Positions 1-10,901 of a stretch of DNA of 64,000 nucleotides are shown here, in pieces. This stretch comes from Apricaphanius iberus (taxonomy: Eukaryota; Chordata; Actinopteri; Cyprinodontiformes; Aphaniidae), in contig JAPXFQ010002741.1 in NCBI GenBank assembly GCA_028564705.1, positions 1,364,001 through 1,428,000 of the forward strand, in the 5' to 3' direction. The notes under the pieces are model-generated. The model had not been told where the DNA came from and ran no database searches. It saw only the letters and a list, made by a program, of their open reading frames with translations. The translations under genes and the position numbers were made by a program. The first letter of the stretch is position 1, and the number at the start of each line of letters is the position of its first letter.

Positions 1-860
1 AATTTAACAGCAATGGTGTAAACATCTATGTCTGCTGGGAGCCATTTTGGTGTATAGTACCAGGCTCAATGATAAAGGTTGGTATGTCCTTGTACAACCA
101 GTGTCAGAGCTTGGTTCGCAATGCCAGCAGTAAATCGGGCTGATTTCAGTTTGAATCTTTCCCTTTTTCACAGATTTTGTTTAGAACTTTTTTTGATAGT
201 CCTTTTAGGTGCAGCCAATGTTTTAAGGGCGACCATTTGGGTGGTCTTATGATTGGGTTTCTTGTTTTCACAGTTATGTGGTCCTGTTGGCTTCACCACG
301 ACCGGATCTACAGCTTTTCATGGAGCAGTTGGCAGGTGAAAGTGAAGCCACCGGGATCAGAATCAGCACCTCTTGAGCTGGAAAAGGTTAAAGGACAAGG
401 TCCTGCGCTAAGTGGAAGATTTTAAGTATCAGGGGCACTCGTTAGTAAATTAGGGAAAAATTGATTTGGAGATGGATTGGCAGACTGGGCTTGCATCTGC
501 AGTGATGTGAGCGCTTTACTGGTCTGTCATGGTGAAGAGGGTAGCTGAGCCAAAAGGCAAAAATTATTGATTTACTGGTCAATCTAGATTTTCAACCCTC
601 ATCTATTGTCGCAAGTATTGGGTGATGACTGACAGAAAAAGATCACAGGTACAAGCACTTGAAATGTTTTATTTTTATTTATTTTTTTTGCAGGGTTTCT
701 GGACTTTCACTTATAGATAGGGTGAGAAGCCTGTTCATCCAAGGTTCAGAGAAGAGCCGCTGCTCCTCCACCATATGATGCATCTCTGCTTTAGCTGCTG
801 TCCCCGCAACCAGACCCTGGAGAATTGGAAAATGATGGATGGATGGATGGATGGATGAAG
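1..860 (+). mobile_element. decayed Rex3/RTE-clade LINE, 3' part
   Basis: The sequence follows the 3' half of the abundant teleost Rex3 (RTE clade) reverse-transcriptase ORF: a GTGTCAGAGCTTGGT block near 100, remnants of the palm domain near 260-300, GAATCAGCACCTC near 360, GTGATG plus GGTCTGTCATGGTGAAGAGG near 500-540, and a GGTGAGAAGCCTG plus GAGCCGCTGCTCCTCC block near 720-770. It ends in a (GATG)n tail at about 833-858, as RTE elements do. The frame is broken and the region coding for the FADD catalytic core is disrupted by a small deletion. An internal deletion has removed most of the sequence after the CTGCTCCTCC block. The 5' part is off the left edge. The family match is from memory. 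Confidence 0.8.
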
Positions 861-1876
861 CATCTCAGAGATTGTGGCTTTTGCATATAAAGAATGAGTA
901 AAGATATTTATTGAAATGTAATGATCTTATAATCTAAGAAGTTGTAAAACACAAAAAAAATATTCTGCAATATACTGAAGCGAGGATTTACACAGTGCTA
1001 ACCCTGCTCATGTATTAAGTTGCATGTTTTATTTAAAAGTTCACAGTTAGATAAAATACTGCAGCCAATTTCATGGAAATATGTAAAACATATTTTGTGG
1101 TAATTCATTGAGTAGATTTAGTATTTCCTTGTATTTATCTTTCATCCACATCACAACAATGTATTTTGAGATGTCTGGGGAGGTTAATTGTTTTTATTCC
1201 AACTGTAAATTCCAACACAATGACAATATGCCACATTGGTTTGTTAATGTCACAAAATAAATAAATGCAAGACACACAAAAAGACCAGAACAGTTGGTGA
1301 CAAACACATGGACTTATTAGCACGGCACACTGTTTTAAAATCCAGTTTCAAAGAATAAAACCAGCTAAACTAGTACTAGAACAAGGAATATAAGAACTAA
1401 TACAGCATGCAGAGGGGTAGGTTAGGACAGTGTTTTTGTTCCAAATCAACTGTTACACTTTTTTAAATTAATTGTTTTGGAGGGTCCCTCTTTCAATTTG
1501 GAGGTTTAGAGAAAAAAAGAAATCTAAAAAAACATTTTTGTATAAGCTATATTTACTTTTGTAAACATCAACTAAATTAAAAAATTAGGTTGTGTGTGCA
1601 AAACAAACCTCATTCTGTCTACATCTAAGATTTCCGAATACCCCCCTCTTATCTTTAGTGAATGTGCATATGTCCGTGTCCTTCCTTGTCTTTCTTTAAT
1701 ACATGCAAAATATCATCTCCTCCCAAGAGAGTAGATACATTTAGTGGTTTATAAAAACTCCTTTTCCGCCTCGCTTTTTATGTACCTTTCTTCTAGCAGA
1801 GCTATACTTGCAGACATAACAAGAGAAGGCACACAGTGAAAATGCAACACAGAGTTAAAACAGGGAACAACTGTTT
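861..1876. other. AT-rich intergenic DNA
   Basis: No exon, transposon end or long repeat was recognised. The short open frame on the minus strand near 1135-1323 has no recognisable domain. Confidence 0.5.
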
Positions 1877-2088
1877 GTGGGTGACTGTGGCTCAGTGGTA
1901 GAGTAGTTGGCTTGCAATCATAGGGTCATAGGTTCGATTCCAGCTTCCTCCACTTAACCCGCAAATTCTACATTGTCCTACCGAGCCATGTTGGGTGTCG
2001 GTGTGTGAATGGGTGAATGTGGCTTCAATGTAAAGCGCTTTGAGTTGTCAGTAAGACTAGAAAAGTGCTATATAAGTTCAGTCCATTT
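1877..2088 (+). mobile_element. tRNA-derived SINE with perfect 11-bp target-site duplication
   Basis: The head contains an A box (GGCTCAGTGGT) and a B box (GGTTCGATTCC), the internal RNA polymerase III promoter of a tRNA-derived SINE. The tail has the GTAAAGCGCTTTGAGT and GTGCTATATAAGTTCAGTCC motifs common in fish SINEs that borrow a LINE 3' end. The flanks are AACAACTGTTT at 1866-1876 and again at 2089-2099, an exact 11-bp duplication. This points to a fairly recent insertion. Confidence 0.88.
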
Positions 2089-2099
2089 AACAACTGTTT

Positions 2100-2678
2100 T
2101 TTACTTGCATTAATATGACTATCATTGGGATGCTGGAGTTTTGTCAACTCTGAAGGAGTGACTTTTTTTTTGATATACACGCACACACACACACAATGAA
2201 TGAATTGCAATCTTTTGTTAGATGAGATACCTTTGATAGGATGATTATGTAAAAGGAAGGCACTCACCCACCAAATATTGCAACACTTCCCCCTGCTGGA
2301 TCTACTGCAGTGAAATGAGCAGATGAATAATTGAGGCCCTCTGTGTCTCTCTGTCACAGTCATCTACTCCTGCATTCATTTAATGTCTGTCTGTCTATCC
2401 ATATAGTCCAAAGGCCTGGCAAAATTTGACTTCCTCTTGGGTGAGGCAAGAATTGAGGAGGGACAAATTTTGCATTAGGTGGGAGCAAATGTAAAGAATA
2501 ATCTACTACCATGTACATATAACTAATTTATAATATATTGTTATATAGTTGTTGCAAATTATATGCACATATAATTTCATATGTATTTATATATATATCC
2601 TATGTGAATAGCTTCCTTTAATACAAAAGAGCAATAAACGTATATCTATGCACAGACAACATAATGCAGGGCATGTCC
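2100..2678. other. intergenic DNA, no gene seen
   Basis: Contains a short (CA)n run near 2180-2196 and TA-rich patches near 2580-2600. No coding exon recognised. Confidence 0.45.
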
Positions 2679-2912
<234 letters not shown>

Positions 2913-4870
2913 TTTATATTGCAAACATGCTAGATGTGCTTTCATGTAGCTTACTTTCATAATCGTCTTTTAATTGTCTGGACAGATTTAAAGGATGCAG
3001 CTACCTAGCTGCCATAATTTGAAAAAAAAAAAAATCAGATTAAATTAAATGACCTGCAGTCACACAGCAAAAAAGTTGCAGCTGAGCTATTAGTATTTCT
3101 GTTTCAACTGATTTAAATAATTCATGTTTAATAAAAAAAGATTATTCAATTACAGAAAAACACTACATATTTATATGGTAAATTGACTGAATTTATTTAG
3201 CATTTTCCAGTCATACTGACCACCCAGAGTGTTTTGATGCACAGATTGATAAGGAACTTAGTGTTAAGAGCCTTGTCCAAGGGGCATGCCGACATATGAC
3301 TGAGGGAAACAGAAATCCAACCTATAAACCTGCAACTGCAAGATGAGTACTCTCCCCACTGATCCTCTGTCATCCCCGCATATATGATTGGCTTTTATCG
3401 TCTATCATCCAACATGCATTGTAGTAGCATGCATACATTTTAGCTACTTAGCTGCAGATAATAGTTATTGTGAATAGCCAAAGAATACTTTGAATCATCA
3501 ATATTTTATTACTAAAACCACAGCGGTACGAGCAAAAAACATTTTTTTTGTTTAGGGATTATTGCATGGCTATTTTGCAGTCTGTCCCCAAATGTTTCTC
3601 TTGGGGTTAGACAGCTCTGTGCACCATTGAAGCAACAGTTAAATTTGAGCTTACTTTTCAAAGAACCTGGACTATACTCAAGAATATGTAACAGTTCAAA
3701 TCGACATTTGTACGCACTGTTTATCTAAAATATATAGGTTTGAGACTTGGGCATGGGTATAACAACACACCGATGCTCGAGGAAATGCAGGCAAAATCTG
3801 ACAGACTGTCAGCCAAGCAGGTGGCAGGTGCATAGCAGTGTGAGCACTGGCATTGTCACAGACATAAAACAAGACCTTCACTGATGGAAAAAAATGTGTG
3901 AAAAATGTGATAATACACATTCTTTTTAGCTGTGACTTTTCTGAGTCAAAGTTTCATCATTGCATTTTAATCCTAATAAACTTATTATTCTACTGAAAAC
4001 TAATTAAAAGTAAAATCAACTATTATTTTATAGACCTCAGTCTGGACTGAATAGTATATCTTAAATGAAGCGTGTTATGTTTCTGTAAATTGAACAAGAA
4101 AGCCTTTTGGGTATATTGTACATAATTCTACATCCATAGGACAATACATTTATTAAACTTATTTTAAAATGATTGACCAGAATTCTCTAAATGCATCCCA
4201 GAGCTGGGCAAAATTCTAACTTTTTGGCTCTCCTTCATTCCTAAAAACCTTCTGGTTCTAGTTAAACAATATTATCATCACTCCCTCCAATGCCATCTTA
4301 ATGTCTAGTCTTCCGAGATGAACAAAATACTTGACACTGCAGAGTCAACGGGAATAATGTTAGAGAGCTTCCTAAACAAATCTGCTGCTAATATATCTGT
4401 TTAAACAATAATCGTCTTCTGCATGATATATCAAAATTTACTAACATGTAATTAATCAGTTCCTATTACCTTGAAATATTCCCATTACAAACACAAATAA
4501 CTTCAATCTTGCATCCTGTGATGTGGATACATTAAAACAGTCACTCAGGGCACTCATTAAGATTTTCTACATATTAACTGCAAACACCTATCCCAAATAT
4601 GCTTTCTACAAGACTGAACTATGTACTTTAAGTATAGTATAAAAAACATTGTTTAGAAACTAAAGCTAAATAGGCATTTTTTTTTAATTACACAAAATTT
4701 ACAGGACAAAAAATATAAAAAATACAACAGGGACCCTAACTGAAAACCTATTTAACTTTTTTTTTCAAGAAAAACAAAATGGTTCATCCTCATAAATTTT
4801 GTACTGGCTGTCTTCCAAAGAAATTAATTTCAATTGTCAGCTAAGTCATGTCAGCCATCCTCTTAGAGTG
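2913..4870. other. AT-rich intergenic DNA
   Basis: No exon or transposon with defined ends was recognised. Scattered poly-A and poly-T runs only. Confidence 0.45.
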
Positions 4871-4879
4871 ATAATGTTT

Positions 4880-4980
4880 TTATTTTGAGGGCGTGGGAGG
4901 TATGTTGGGTCATTTTAATCTGTAAAGCACTTTGAAATGCAATGTCCTATTAAAGCTTCTATAAAGTTTTGATTTGATAT
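4880..4980 (+). mobile_element. possible LINE 3'-end relic
   Basis: The string TGTAAAGCACTTTGAAATGC, followed by CTATTAAAGCTTCTATAAAGT and TTTGATTTGAT, resembles the 3' terminus of L2-like fish LINEs. It is too short and diverged for a firm call. Confidence 0.4.
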
Positions 4981-5728
4981 GTATTGTGGTATATTCTCTT
5001 TATATACGTCAAAATGACTGCTTCCGAATAATCTCACTTTCTAGATACATTGCATAACAACTTCCAAAAGGTTTAGAATATCACTGAAAGAAAATGTATT
5101 GTGTAAAATGCATTTAATATTCAAATATTTTTCCAAAAATAATGAAACAAAACTTGTCACAACATAAATAATGGGGATATTCTAAATTAAAGCTAAATGT
5201 TATTAAAATAAAATTGTTTGCTGGTTATTTCAAATTCAACAGGTTCAAAGTTCATCAGGTTCAAAGTTCAACGGGTTTCTTTTCCTTAAAATGAAAAACA
5301 AATTTAAACTGGCATTATGTAGTGTAAAGACAAACACTGATCAATATTCATCTTCCTTGCATACCTGGTACAAAGTATATAGGCACAGCTTGATGACATC
5401 AAAATGAATAATTGCGGTATAGTCATAATCTCTACCTTCAGCTAAATGTATATAATCTCTACCATATTCCTCTTATATTGCCCACTACTACTATAGCCCT
5501 TTACAGTGAAGTATTAAAAAGTAAATCATGTTTTTATAGGCAACCATGGGCTAAAAGGAAAAAAAGAATATCAAGTGTATCAATATCTAGTGTCATTCTC
5601 TCTCCTTAGATATAGTTGTGTGTAATACAGTATATCTCAATCTCTCAAAACCCTAATAAACCCTGCATTGGCTAAAGCAAGCATCAAGTCTGGGTGGGTG
5701 AGCAACAGAAGATCCTTTTATTCAGCAG
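4981..5728. other. AT-rich intergenic DNA
   Basis: A small tandem of the 20-bp-scale motif CAGGTTCAAAGTTCA occurs near 5238-5275. Otherwise nothing recognised. Confidence 0.45.
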
Positions 5729-5895
5729 TTTCATTAGCATGGACCACGCTTACAGAGATTAGATTTGTTTTGATTAGTTCATTTATTGACAAAGGTTAGA
5801 TAGATGGTGTGTCTGGAAGGATGCCCCGATGGAGGCTTGTTGACTCTGTGTGGGGGTGCAGTCTTCAGAAGTCTTCGAGCCTGCTCAGGACCCCC
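5729..5895 (-). repeat. Ngaro split direct repeat B2
   Basis: Outer copy of the B repeat at the element's 3' end. It is separated from A2 by about 540 bp of mostly GATGAGGG-type minisatellite. Confidence 0.93.
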
Positions 5896-5945
5896 CCCCA
5901 GACGAAGAACTTGAAAAAGACAGAGATTAGTGCTGGAACTTTGAA

Positions 5946-6400
5946 AAGCAGATGAGGGGATGAAGGGATGAGAGAGGGGATGAAGGGGTGGATGGAGGGA
6001 TGAGGGAGGGGATGATGGGATGAGGGAGGGGATGATGGGATGAGGGAGGGGATGATGGGATGAGGGAGGGGATGATGGAGGGGATGAAGGGATGAAGGGA
6101 TGAGGGAGGGGATGATGGATGAGGGGAATGAGGAGGGAGATGATGAGGGATGAGGGAGGGGATGAGGGGATGAGGGATGAAGGGATGAGGAGGGGATGAA
6201 GGTGGATGGGATGAGGGAGGGGATGAAGGGATGAGAGGATGAAGGGGATGAGGGAGGAAACGAAGGGATGAAGAAGGGGATGAGGGAGGAAACGAAGGGA
6301 TGAAGAAGGGGATGAGGGAGGAAATGAAGGGGATGAGGGGATGTAAGGAATGAGGAAATGAAGGGATGAAAGAATGGGAAAATGGGGATGTAATACCGAG
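5946..6400. repeat. GATG(A/G)GGG-type minisatellite inside the Ngaro 3' terminus
   Basis: Irregular tandem copies of GGGATGAGGGAGG and GGGATGAAGG motifs over about 450 bp. A regular 21-bp block (GGGATGATGGGATGAGGGAG) repeats at least three times near 6006-6075, and a longer block with GAGGAAACGAAGG repeats near 6250-6320. The open frame through it on the minus strand (HPFIPSLIPSS-like peptide) is a repeat artefact. Confidence 0.95.
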
Positions 6401-6432
6401 ACAAAGTAAAGGATCAGGGGGAGGGAGGGTGG

Positions 6433-6624
6433 GGTTTACGAGATCAGAGTCTGAGCGACGCTGATGGCTAGGTGCTCAGGGTTTAAATAGATCATGGAGT
6501 AATTAGGGATGAAATTCAGGTGTGAGATGCCAGGTGAGTCGAATCCGAGTTGATTACTAAGAGGATACTGAATATGGGGCGTGGTCCAGCTCACGAACCT
6601 AAGTTAACATATTAACTTACATTT
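6433..6624 (-). repeat. Ngaro split direct repeat A2
   Basis: Second 192-bp copy of the A repeat. Its right edge abuts and overlaps by three bases (TTT) the B1 repeat starting at 6622, as expected for the B1-A2 junction of a Ngaro element. Confidence 0.95.
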
Positions 6625-6797
6625 CATTAGCATGGACCACGCTTACAGAGATTAGATTTGTTTTGATTAGTTCATTTATTGACAAAGGTTAGATAGATGG
6701 TGTGTCTGGAAGGATGTCCCGATGGAGGCTTGTTGACTCTGTGTGGGGGTGCAGTCTTCGGAAGTCGGTCTTCTTTTCGAGCCTGCTCAGGACCCCC
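6622..6797 (-). repeat. Ngaro split direct repeat B1
   Basis: Begins (plus strand) TTTCATTAGCATGGACCACG and ends GCCTGCTCAGGACCCCC. It matches B2 at 5729-5895 apart from a roughly 10-bp insertion (GGTCTTCTTTT region) near 6768-6779 and a few substitutions. Confidence 0.94.
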
Positions 6798-6812
6798 AAA
6801 GTTGGTCATTAT

Positions 6813-7487
6813 TTAACAAAGCAAGGAATGAGCATGGTGGAGATCGTCCAGATTATTATGAATATAAGTACGGTATGCTGAAGATGACCAACAACCTAGG
6901 ACTGGAATAGTCTTGTCGGAAATGCCTGACTGAGAAGCTGAAGTGGCTGCGCCTATACGGATGGAGTGGATTGAATAATGCTCAGGGTTGATGCCAGATC
7001 TAAATAGGATTTAACGGAAGTGATGAGAAAACCAGAATCTAGTGGCGATGCTACCGAGATCAGTGATGAAGAGAGGATCATGAGATGTGCCGTTGTTGGC
7101 CAGACGGAAGCGAATGTAGTTTGAGATGGGTTCGTAGGGGCTGAGGGGTGAGTGAAGACGAAAAAGATAGATAGGGAAGGAAGTGCCCAGTTGATCTGTT
7201 TTGCTTTTACGGAGCGTAAAGATAAGGGTATCCTGATTAAGGATTGAGATATCTAAAAGGCATGGATGGATGGACGGATCAAATCTGGAAGTAGTAGGGG
7301 CAAATTCAGAGCAGCGTAGAAAACCGAAGTAGGCTAATAGGAACATGGATTCTAATGTAAGATTGACTAGAGGAGAAGAGTAACCGGAACGGATTGTGCG
7401 GATGCAGCGAATAAGGAGGTCAGAGGTTATAGGGAATCGTTGATTAGATGAAGGTGCTTCTTGCTTTTTAAGACCCTTGAGTAGCAT
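6813..7487 (-). pseudogene. Ngaro tyrosine recombinase, interrupted by one stop
   Basis: The N-terminal visible part (7487-7014, 158 residues) includes LESMFLLAYFGFLRCSEFAP, the box I region carrying the first catalytic Arg of tyrosine recombinases. TAA at 7013-7011 stops it. The same frame continues for 65 codons to TAA 6815-6813 and carries HSIRIGAATSA (the HxxR of box II), LGCWSSSAYRTYI (Trp/His position and the nucleophilic Tyr). The catalytic set R-HxxR-W-Y is thus all present in one frame except for this single stop. The region upstream of 7487 is further decayed. This enzyme would join the circular cDNA to the chromosome. Confidence 0.88.
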
Positions 7488-7789
7488 GGATATATGGCTA
7501 TGGGAGAGAGCTGGACAGGGGTTGCCGGTAGCCAGTTTGAAAAAGAAAATGCCAGAAAGGTATGATTGGATAGTGGAAATGCGGATTTGTAGGATTGTAT
7601 GTGAATAGGTGATGAAGTGACAAATAGAAGATGGGATGATGGAAGGAAATGGAAGGTTATACGTTACATGGAAACTTTTAAAACTGTTCTATCCTGAAAG
7701 ATAAGATGAGAGAGTTCTAGGAGCGAGACTGTTGAGGATAGCGTTCTGAGAAATGATGGAGAGGTCTTGAAGCTGTGAAGTTAATTGTA

Positions 7790-8121
7790 GATGGTTGCTG
7801 AAAACGGTGGGATCGGAGTTGGACGAGGATCTGCGTCTGGAGCCAAGGACCTGAATTTCTGGAAGGAAAGACGAGAGAGTGAATCAGCGATGGAATTTTG
7901 ATGGCCGGGTACATGAGCAGCACGGAGAATGAATTGATGTTTGGCTGACGCCAGAGTGAGTCTTAGATCTTAACGACAGCAGAGTTATCTGAATGAATAA
8001 GGATACAGTGTTGAGACCATTCGTGCCCCCAGAGTAGGGCTGCAATTACAACAGGATAGATTTCATAATGAGCGGATGAGAGAGAGGCTGACTGGGGCTG
8101 CAAACGTTCGAACTCGGAGGG
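7790..8121 (-). pseudogene. Ngaro RNase H, C-terminal remainder
   Basis: Past the TGA at 8124-8122 the same frame continues with YEIYPVVIAALLWGHEW and LIHSDNSAVV, the Glu and Asp motifs of RNase H, then meets TAA near 7962. A shifted frame resumes with AHVPGHQNSIADSLSRL and SFQKFRSLAPDADPRPTP, the typical end of this domain in DIRS-like elements. So one nonsense codon and one frameshift break this domain. Confidence 0.8.
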
Positions 8122-9225
8122 TCATGTTGAAGCAAACCACCTTCCATTGTAGAAACCGCCAAAGCCCGTAGAGGGTGCTGCGTCAGTAAATAGCTGGATG
8201 TCATCTGGATAAGAAATGAAGTCATTATAGAAGAATGAAATACCGTTCCAAGATGAAATAAATTCTTGCCAGAGGCGCATTTCCATCCGGCAAGGTTCTT
8301 CGATGGCAAGACGACCATGAAGCGAAGGGATGTTTGCTGCGGTTGAAAGAAGGTGGGAAATGAAAGATCTCCCCTGCGGAATAATTCGCATTGCATAGTT
8401 GAGATGACCTAAAAGAGACAGAATCTGTTGTTTGGAGCAATAGTTGGCTAAGATGAAGTTAGAAAGAATCAGAGAGATTCGGTGAACCTTCTCGAGTGGC
8501 AGAGAAGTTTGAAAAGTGGAAGAATTGAGAGTAATACCCAGGAATTCTAGAGAAGTATGATGACCTATAGTCTTCTCTTCCGACAGGGGAACTCCGATGT
8601 TGGAAAATGCTTCGGTTAGGTTACGGAGGCCGAGAAAAGGAGGAGATGAGGCAGGGGTGATGATAAGAAAATCATCGAGGAGATGAAGGACGTAAGGGAG
8701 GCAGTAAGTGTTAAGGAGAATCCAACACAAAGCCTTGGAAAGGGAGTCGAAGATCCGGGGGCTACTTCTGCAACCAAAGGTAAGTCTGACTGCGAAGTAA
8801 TAAGCTCCTTTCCAAAAGCCCCTAAAGAAACGCCAAAAGTCTGGATGAAGGGGAAGGACCTTGAAGGCACTAGTAATGTCTGCTTTAGAAAGCCATGCAT
8901 TACGACCTGCTAAACGGATGAGTCGAATAGCATGATCTATAGTGACGTACTGCATTGAGAAATCAGGAAATGGTATAAGGCTATTGATACTGGGAACAGA
9001 GGAATTGTGAGGTGCCGACAGGTTGATAATCAGTCTTTTCTTTCCAGAGTATTTGTGGGTTGCTACCCCAAGGGGGCTGATTCGAAAAACTGCAAAAGGG
9101 GAGCGAGCGAAAGGACCGATCATGAAACCCTCCTTAACCTCTTTAAGGAGTAAAGAATCGACTGTATCGGGATCAGAAAGGGCAGATAAAAGGTTAGAAC
9201 AGTAAGTTGAGGAATCAGGAAAAAC
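8122..9225 (-). pseudogene. Ngaro reverse transcriptase and start of RNase H
   Basis: Open frame whose first Met is at 9123 (333 residues to TGA 8124-8122), with 34 more in-frame codons upstream. Reverse-transcriptase blocks are clear: GKKRLIINLSAPHN, then WLSKADITSAFKVLPLHP with the first catalytic Asp, then LTFGCRSSPRIFD, then LLDDFLII (residues 148-154), the YADD-equivalent with two Asp, then LEFLGITL and LLGHLNYAMRIIPQGR. The RNase H domain starts at LFTDAAPSTGFGG with its first acidic residue. The frame is cut by TGA, where a Trp is plausible. DIRS-order RT identity is confident; the copy is not functional as it stands. Confidence 0.9.
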
Positions 9226-10062
9226 TTAAATGCCTGGGTGGAACCCGTGTGTGAAACCCTTAACCAAGAAATCAACAAATTCCCTATCGGGGTGGCTGGC
9301 CAAAGCAGAGATCAGAGCGTTCACCTCGATGGGAGTGGCGAGGTGCTGTATCAGACAATCTGCTTTGGAAGCGGGGTTCTGGGGGCAGGTGTTCCGAGCA
9401 TGTGCCCCTCCGCAGAAAGAGCAGGTATGCAAGAGCCTGCAGCTAGAGGCTGAGCAACGAAGGTCATTGAAATTGTTGCACACCATCCTACCACCCTGGT
9501 AAAGGATGGGACGGCCGCGCTTATCCATACCCCCGGAGACTGGTGCATTTGGTTTAGACTGTTGTGGCAGACCAGTAGAATATTGAGGTAATGCAGCAAT
9601 AGGTTGTTGGACATTTGAGCCTGTTGGTAATATTGAAGGGTTAGAAGGGGTTCCTGAAGCATGGGTGGAAGCCTGAGTTGAACCTGTAGGAAACATAGAA
9701 GGGGGAATGTGGGGGAAAGGAGTTGATTGATTAAATGAAGATCCGGACTGAGATGCTAAGGAACAGAAAAGATTTGTTACGAATGAGGCAAAATTTGAGG
9801 GAAATGAGACGGAAGAAGCTTCCCCGTCAGCAGGGGGAGCTGTGGAAGTTGGCCCGGCAGCTGTGGGCTGGGATGTGCTCTGAGAAGAAGTGGCGACTGA
9901 GGCTGAAGTAGGAAGTAGATTATGGGAGGAGGAAGTTTTGGTTAACGGAGAACTACAGGGAAAAAGGAGCTTGAAGAGGGTAGATTTATTAGCGGAACGA
10001 CTGAAGGAGATTCCTCTTTCCCTGAGTGCTGATTGCAAGCGGGCTATTGTCCAAGCAGACAT
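9226..10062 (-). pseudogene. Ngaro gag-like ORF, SAP-like and zinc-knuckle segment
   Basis: 278 residues. The N-terminus (SAWTIARLQSALRERGISF) looks like a SAP-type helix-extended-loop-helix DNA-binding motif. A long Ser/Thr/Pro/Gln linker follows. Near residues 190-230 a Cys/His cluster (CNNFNDLRC, then CRLLHTC, then CGGAHARNTC) resembles a zinc-binding gag knuckle. The C-terminus reads FVDFLVKGFTHGFHPGI and meets TAA 9228-9226. The next 34 codons up to the reverse transcriptase are open in the same frame, so gag and pol were probably one frame and this stop is either a readthrough site or a disabling mutation. Confidence 0.78.
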
Positions 10063-10119
10063 GTCTGGACGGTTGGAGACGGAAGAACGACGAACTCTGG
10101 GTAAGTTCCTCGGCCGGAA

Positions 10120-10680
10120 TTAAGCCGGACGAGGATGGGGAGGACGAGAAGCCCTCCGAGCTGGACTGCCGGAGAGATCATGTGGAGAGTGCTGAGCTCG
10201 TGACGAGCGGGGAGCCTGAAAAAATCGGGAAGAAGAGAGGCTTGGAGCCGATCGACCTGCAGCGCCTACTGAGGACCGCTGAACTCCGGAAGAAGTCCCG
10301 TGGCGTGACGAAGACGCTCTGCGGGAATGAGAGGAAACTTGGACCGAGTGGCCCGAGGCCAGGGAAGGAAAAAGGGGAGGCGAAGCCTTGAGACGAGAAC
10401 GAAGGGAATTACACATGCGGGGAGGAGATGGAGAAGGGCGCCGATCTAGGCGGACAAGTGTATGGCCCAGAGGCGCGGAAGTCGCTGAAGAGGGATCCGA
10501 CCGAGCAGAGCGAGATGGAAGAGCTCTGGCTGACTGAGAGGACTGGCTGGAATCCCGATGAGCCGATGGAAGCCTGACACGGCGAGAGACTTGACGGACC
10601 ACAGATGTAGGTGATGGTCCGATGATGGAAGTCTCACTGGAGAAGAGCTCCTCATCAGGATCGAGGGTAAGCACATCCAT
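10120..10680 (-). pseudogene. Ngaro gag-like ORF, N-terminal segment
   Basis: A 186-residue frame starting MDVLTLDPDEELFSSE. After an acidic start it is rich in Ser, Arg and Pro (SSQSSQSARALPSRSARS and similar) and without a clear fold. It ends at TAA 10122-10120, but the same frame continues without shift into the next segment starting at 10062. It is therefore likely the N-terminus of one gag-like polyprotein broken by a point mutation, or a separate short ORF. Low-complexity basic character suits a nucleic-acid binding role. Confidence 0.7.
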
Positions 10681-10709
10681 TAATAACGATTGTCTTGCGA
10701 AACAGCGCT

Positions 10710-10901
10710 GGTTTACGAGATCAGAGTCTGAGCGACGCTGATGGCTAGGTGTTCAGGGTTTAAATAGATCATGGAGTAATTAGGGATGAAATTCAGGTGT
10801 GAGATGCCAGGTGCGTCGAATCCGAGTTGATTACCAAGAGGATACTGAATATGGGGCGTGGTCCAGCTCACGAACCTAAGTTAACATATTAACTTACATT
10901 T
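10710..10901 (-). repeat. Ngaro split direct repeat A1
   Basis: 192 bp beginning (plus strand) GGTTTACGAGATCAGAGTC and ending AACTTACATTT. It is nearly identical to A2 at 6433-6624 (a few substitutions such as GTGCTCAGG versus GTGTTCAGG). It forms the 5' terminus of the element. Confidence 0.95.

Larger units (their letters stand above)
5729..10901 (-). mobile_element. Ngaro-type tyrosine-recombinase (DIRS-order) retrotransposon, decayed
   Basis: A 5.2 kb element read on the minus strand in the order A1 (10901-10710), gag-like region, reverse transcriptase, RNase H, tyrosine recombinase, B1 (6797-6622), A2 (6624-6433), a minisatellite, and B2 (5895-5729). Split direct repeats in A1-body-B1-A2-B2 order are diagnostic of Ngaro elements, which integrate through a circular intermediate using a tyrosine recombinase rather than a DDE integrase. 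There are no LTRs and no target-site duplication is seen. The coding frames contain several stops, so the copy is inactive. Family assignment rests on the repeat order plus the RT and recombinase motifs. Confidence 0.92.

Noticed and set aside
5865..6404. 179-residue minus-strand ORF rich in HPFIPSLIPSS
   Set aside because: It is a read-through of the GATGAGGG minisatellite within the Ngaro terminus.
9230..10391. Plus-strand ORFs of 60-121 residues across 8683-10391
   Set aside because: Antisense shadows of the Ngaro coding region, where composition keeps both strands open.
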